Shown here piece by piece: positions 32,899 to 35,704 of a stretch of DNA of 35,704 nucleotides (within the stretch, counting starts at the first letter, position 1; every line of letters begins with the position of its first letter). Position numbers and translations under genes: made by a program. Location: the NCBI GenBank assembly GCA_964361075.1, contig CAYHZL010000012.1, forward strand, positions 1 to 35,704. The letters run 5' to 3'. The DNA is from CAYHZL01 sp964361075. GTDB taxonomy: Bacteria > Bacteroidota > Ignavibacteria > UBA10030 > UBA8401. Under the pieces are notes generated by a model. It was not told where the DNA came from and ran no database searches. It saw only the letters and a list, made by a program, of their open reading frames with translations.

Positions 32899-33411
32899 TT
32901 ACATTTCAAGGGCATCTTTTGCCATTTGTTTGCCGGCGCTGATTGCTGTAACATTTGCTTCATATCCGCGCGATGCAGTCATCATATCCACCATTTCCGT
33001 AACAATGTTTACGTTCGGCATTTTTACATAGCCTTGTTCATCTGCATCGGGATGCGACGGCTCGTATACTTTTTTGAATGGCGATGAATCCATGCTCTGG
33101 TTGGCATTTACTTCATACATTGTTTCAGAGAACGAAGCATTTTTCATCGAACCATTACCAAACGATACACCGCTGGATGCGCCAACAAGCGGAACAACCA
33201 TATCATTTTCTAACGGTGCTGTATGGAATGCAGGACTACTGTGTTTTGAAGATTGAAGCGTTACAATTTGGCGCCGGTATGGTTGACCATTTTCACCTTT
33301 TGTCGTTTCGGCATTTGCAATGTTTTCCGAAATAATATTCATCCGCTTACGTTGTGCGCGCAAACCCGACGTGCTGACATTAATAGCAGAAAAACTCAGA
33401 TCAGTTTTCAT
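32899..33411 (-). CDS. flgC: Flagellar proximal rod protein FlgC
   Basis: The protein is 170 residues. The rod signature FSAINVSTSGLRAQRKRMNIISENIANAETTKGENGQPYRRQIVTLQ opens it and the C-terminal YVKMPNVNIVTEMVDMMTASRGYEANVTAISAGKQMAKDALEM closes it. GGAGG lies before the ATG. It overlaps flgB by 4 bases. It is slightly longer than most FlgC proteins because of the central loop. Confidence 0.96.
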   Translation of the reverse strand: MKTDLSFSAINVSTSGLRAQRKRMNIISENIANAETTKGENGQPYRRQIVTLQSSKHSSPAFHTAPLENDMVVPLVGASSGVSFGNGSMKNASFSETMYEVNANQSMDSSPFKKVYEPSHPDADEQGYVKMPNVNIVTEMVDMMTASRGYEANVTAISAGKQMAKDALEM

Positions 33412-33839
33412 CCGTTACCTCCAGTTATACTTTTACGAAGACTTCTAAATGAATCAGCCATCATGCGTGATGCCATTTTAAAGCGAAGCTGATTCTGTGC
33501 GAGTTCCGACATTTCATAATCAATATCTACGTTGTTCACACCGCTGATTGACTTGTCGCCTCCTTGCGGTTCGCTCACTCGTATTCCCATTTCTTCAGGA
33601 TCGGCAGTATTAATAGCAAAATGCTGTTGACTTGTTTCCATTCCTGTTAATGGTATAATGCCGCCAAGTTTCCGCGCCGCCGAAAGTTGATTTTCGAAAT
33701 TAACCTCTTGCCGCTTGTATCCTGTCGTACCAATATTTGCAATATTTGAAGCAATGGCTTTATGCCGGTGATCGTACAATTGCAACATCTTATCCAGCAG
33801 CGGTATTTTTGTTTTTGAAAAAAGAAAATTGTCTAACAT
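33408..33839 (-). CDS. flgB: Flagellar proximal rod protein FlgB
   Basis: The protein is 143 residues. LLDKMLQLYDHRHKAIASNIANIGTTGYKRQEVNFENQL is the FlgB start; the C-terminal NVDIDYEMSELAQNQLRFKMASRMM fits as well. GGAG lies before the ATG. It directly follows a 48-codon ORF and overlaps flgC. It is one of the rod proteins exported first. Confidence 0.95.
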   Translation of the reverse strand: MLDNFLFSKTKIPLLDKMLQLYDHRHKAIASNIANIGTTGYKRQEVNFENQLSAARKLGGIIPLTGMETSQQHFAINTADPEEMGIRVSEPQGGDKSISGVNNVDIDYEMSELAQNQLRFKMASRMMADSFRSLRKSITGGNG

Positions 33840-33842
33840 CGT

Positions 33843-33989
33843 TTATACTCCAAAAATATCGTCGTATTTGTGAGAGTCCGTTGATTGTTTTTGTGCTTCT
33901 TCTTTTTTTGTGAAAAAAAATGCAGCCGCTGCAAGTACACCCGCTAGCGCTGTAAAAATTCCTAACTTTCCTAAACCGATTGATTTCAT
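33843..33989 (-). CDS. Small membrane protein, 48 residues, first ORF of the flagellar operon
   Basis: ATG 33989 is preceded by GGAG at 5-base spacing, and the stop (33843-33845) lies 3 bases before the flgB ATG. The translation begins MKSIGLGKLGIFTALAGVL and continues through an alanine/phenylalanine-rich segment, so residues about 9-26 can span the membrane. A polar tail (TKKEEAQKQSTDSHKYDDIF) follows. It starts about 33 bases after a sigma-54 promoter. No family is recognised. The site, ribosome binding site and tight join to flgB argue for a real gene, though it might act as a leader peptide. Confidence 0.65.
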   Translation of the reverse strand: MKSIGLGKLGIFTALAGVLAAAAFFFTKKEEAQKQSTDSHKYDDIFGV

Positions 33990-34021
33990 TGCGTCTCCGA
34001 TATACTTTTTAGTGCAAAGAA

Positions 34022-34038
34022 TTACAACTATAATGCCA
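34022..34038 (-). promoter_or_regulatory. Sigma-54 promoter of the flgB operon (P1)
   Basis: Read on the minus strand: TGGCAT-TATAG-TTGTAA, with the GG and G boxes at the right 10-base spacing. It is preceded by GATAACTTTCTC. The -12 variant TTGT is the same as in P2 and P3. It lies about 33 bases before the 48-residue ORF that leads the operon. Confidence 0.76.
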
Positions 34039-34100
34039 GAGAAAGTTATCGAAAAGAATAAGGAAATTGGGTGTATGCGAGGTAATGACGCGGGTAGATT

Positions 34101-34111
34101 GGCTATTATTC
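34101..34111 (-). promoter_or_regulatory. Candidate enhancer (UAS) for P1
   Basis: Plus-strand GGCTATTATTC, followed by AACAAGTGA, 63 bases upstream of the -24 element. It matches the sites before P2 and P3 at 10 of 11 positions, and the CA-n-GTG that follows is also kept. Confidence 0.58.
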
Positions 34112-34212
34112 AACAAGTGAAACGTATTAAACAAAAGCTATAAGGATGAAAATAATTTGCTATGAGTGGTATTGCTTACTGGAAAATTTCAGAAAAAAAA
34201 TTGTAACTCCTA

Positions 34213-34235
34213 AGTAACTCACATCGTAAGTTACT
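34213..34235. other. Small inverted repeat AGTAACT...AGTTACT
   Basis: AGTAACT and AGTTACT are separated by 9 bases, with CTTTTT after the second arm on the plus strand. It may be a weak hairpin or a worn repeat end. No gene is seen between 34142 and 34429. Confidence 0.3.
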
Positions 34236-34289
34236 CTTTTTGAAAAAAATTCGCCGAAGGCGTACTGAACGCGCTCCTCACCCAATAAC

Positions 34290-34390
34290 ATTAACCACGG
34301 ATTACACAGAAAAAACACGGATTCACACAGAGAAGTTAAATACTTTAATCCGTGAACATCAGTGATGCTTCCGTGTTATCCGTGGTTAAT
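34290..34390. repeat. Palindromic intergenic element of the CCACGGAT type (copy H)
   Basis: ATTAACCACGGAT (34290-34302) and ATCCGTGGTTAAT (34378-34390) are perfect 13-bp inverted ends. Inside, ACACGGATTCACACAG and AATCCGTGAACATCAGTG are further imperfect arms. The inner part of element A is of the same kind. It stands downstream of the DUF342 gene. Confidence 0.75.
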
Positions 34391-34429
34391 TTCATTTGAA
34401 CGTTTTTTACGCTGATTAATTACAAAAAA

Positions 34430-35299
34430 TTACTTGATCGCTCCCCTTACCAATCCATCAACTCCTAAGTGGAATTGTGTTGCATGGACTGTTTCACTGA
34501 GAACTTCCTTGATACCATTAAAATCAATCATAACATTTTCGAAAATAGATTCGTACACGATCAATTTCGCTTCATGTTTTTCTTTCAACTGTTGTTGAAG
34601 CGCTGGAATTTCCGCCTTAATCTGGTCGAGGCGGTGAGGTATTTGTTCTTTCATCGCCCGAAGTTTATTTAATGTGAGTTGCTGATCTGCATGTAAAGTG
34701 CCTTGATCAATTTTCAGACGGCTAAGTTTATAGATACCGTCGGTAATTTTGGGAAGATTTGCCTTAAGTTGTTCTTCTTCTTTATTTAAAGCATTCAACA
34801 ATTGAAGTATTTTTTTTCTGTTGCCCAGATAAATTTTTGTCAGTTGCGCTTCAGAATCACCAATAGTTAATGCAATAATTTCTGCTCCTGCTTTTGCCGT
34901 ACCGCCAACAATACGTGCGGATGGAGATTGTATTTTATTGCCGGCAATAAGTTCGGCACTCAATGCTTCTACTGCAATGGTGATTGTATCTTTTGCTTCA
35001 ACAATTTGTCCATTGATAGAATTGATAACGACATTGCGTGCGGTGATTTTACCTTTTCCAGCACCGAGAAACGATTGATGAACCGTTACCGTATCACTTG
35101 CGGTAATTTCCGATTCATACACAGAGCCGAGTATTTCTATGTTTCCAATAACATTCAAGACAACACCGGAATCTACATTGCCTGTAATTTTTAAATTACC
35201 ATTGCATTGCAACGGTGTTTTCGATTGAGAAATATCGCCATTAAAAGAAAAACCGGTCGGTGTCTTTTGCAATTGATGTAAAAATATATCTTGGGTCAT
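34430..35299 (-). CDS. Short DUF342/FapA-like polymer-forming protein
   Basis: The protein is 289 residues. The first half is a right-handed beta-helix-like series of short repeats (KITGNVDSGVVLNVIGNIEILGSVYESEITASDTVTVHQSFLGAGKGKITARNVVINS; GQIVEAKDTITI; AELIAGNKI), as in the FapA/DUF342 family. The second half is a long coiled coil (ILQLLNALNKEEEQLKANL; RLDQIKAEIPALQQQLKEK), then a short end. Members are often 450 residues or more with an N-terminal extra domain, which is absent here. Members are linked to flagella and cell-surface functions in some bacteria, but the role is poorly known. No clear ribosome site is seen. Repeat G begins about 20 bases upstream of the ATG. Confidence 0.82.
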   Translation of the reverse strand: MTQDIFLHQLQKTPTGFSFNGDISQSKTPLQCNGNLKITGNVDSGVVLNVIGNIEILGSVYESEITASDTVTVHQSFLGAGKGKITARNVVINSINGQIVEAKDTITIAVEALSAELIAGNKIQSPSARIVGGTAKAGAEIIALTIGDSEAQLTKIYLGNRKKILQLLNALNKEEEQLKANLPKITDGIYKLSRLKIDQGTLHADQQLTLNKLRAMKEQIPHRLDQIKAEIPALQQQLKEKHEAKLIVYESIFENVMIDFNGIKEVLSETVHATQFHLGVDGLVRGAIK

Positions 35300-35319
35300 A
35301 CGTAAATAATAATTTTATG

Positions 35320-35666
35320 GTAACTACTCAGTGTTTTAAATGTATAGAACAATATTCTGCTAAATCGCCGAGAAAAACTTAACCACAATAGGCACAGTAG
35401 AACACATATCCCAAAGGGATGTGCCAAAAGCATGGATTAGCCACCTTCGGCAGAAAACTATGTGCTCTATGTTTCTATGTGTTTAGAATTTACTAACTCA
35501 CGTTACGCAAAGATGAAAAACCAACCGTCATTCCCGCATGTTTTTAGCGGGAATCTACATAATGGATGCCCGATTAAAGCATTCGGGCATGACGACCTTA
35601 ATGTTTTAGGCATTTTCCCAACGTGCGTAACATCAGTTACTAAATGATTTTTCGCTGAGCAGTTAC
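35320..35666. repeat. Compound palindromic element, GTAACTACTCA family (copy G)
   Basis: GTAACTACTCAGTG (35320-35333) and CGCTGAGCAGTTAC (35653-35666) are near-perfect inverted ends. Inside are nested parts: an ACCACAATAGGCACAGTAG / CTATGTG arm pair, the module GCCACCTTCGGCA (35440-35452) shared with element B, an outer GTTACGCA / TGCGTAAC pair, and an inner CATTCCCGC...GCGGGAATCTA plus TGGATGCCCG...CGGGCATGACG pair. It is the longest copy in the window. Nothing codes here. The remaining 38 bases to the right edge show no feature. Confidence 0.8.
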
Positions 35667-35704
35667 ATTGTATGTACTATTGCACTGCGATGCCAACAAC
35701 AAAC

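Noticed and set aside
34033..34143. Small plus-strand frame opposite the flgB promoter region
   Set aside because: It has no ribosome site and overlaps the sigma-54 promoter and enhancer, and its protein is not recognisable.
2916..35666. CRISPR array
   Set aside because: The repeats are dispersed over the window, inverted and of variable content. There is no tandem direct repeat with unique spacers and no cas gene.
2916..35666. Insertion sequences with a transposase
   Set aside because: Despite terminal inverted repeats, none of the elements has room for or shows a transposase frame; only MITE-like naming is justified.

Overview
The window is AT-rich bacterial chromosome. It carries most of a flagellar basal-body, hook and export gene cluster, all on the minus strand from about 34.0 kb down to 11.7 kb. 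The genes are collinear with flagellar operons of Gram-negative-type bacteria: flgB, flgC, fliE-F-G-H-I-J, a MotE-like gene, fliK, flgD, a TIGR02530-type gene, flgE, fliL-M-N-O-P-Q-R, flhB-A-F-G. The left third holds an unrelated RND efflux operon on the plus strand (TetR, TolC, adaptor, pump), a sigma-54 response regulator, the broken gene of a small DUF486 membrane protein, and the 3' part of an O-antigen ligase/polymerase gene. Gene style, TolC and RND types and intergenic palindromes suggest a flagellated member of the Bacteroidota/Chlorobiota/Ignavibacteriota (FCB) group. This is inference only; there is no rRNA or marker gene here to settle it.

Layout. 1-1367: O-antigen ligase with C-terminal TPRs, cut by the left edge. 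1527-2906: NtrC-type response regulator (minus). 3257-3684: frameshifted DUF486 gene. 3829-10302: tetR-tolC-MFP-RND operon, closed by a strong terminator. 10528-11412: HDOD protein (minus). 11687-33989: flagellar genes in three apparent transcription units. 34430-35299: short DUF342/FapA-like protein (minus). No tRNA, rRNA, CRISPR array or transposase gene was seen.

Regulation. Three intergenic sites carry a -24/-12 sigma-54 promoter of the form TGGCA(T/C)-N5-TTGTAA: upstream of a 48-codon ORF plus flgB, upstream of fliK, and upstream of fliL. Each has the same roughly 20-bp upstream motif (GGCTA-ATATTC, then CA-n-GTG). It lies 62, 63 and 94 bp from the promoter, a difference close to three helical turns. 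This looks like an enhancer for one bacterial enhancer-binding protein. The NtrC-type regulator at 1.5-2.9 kb is a candidate, but the link is inferred.

Repeats. Nearly every sizeable gap between genes is filled by a small non-coding element. One family has ends GTAACTACTCA...TGAGTAGTTAC (six copies or part-copies). A second has ends like GGGCATCTCTAAAAACC (three copies). Several elements carry further small palindromes nested inside them. Two copies of the same element, one with and one without nested sequence, allow the insertion to be read directly. Two of the GC-rich palindromes also occur inside reading frames (fliK and the DUF486 gene). Together they look like a modular, possibly still mobile, set of palindromic elements living in operon gaps; this is the least explained part of the window.
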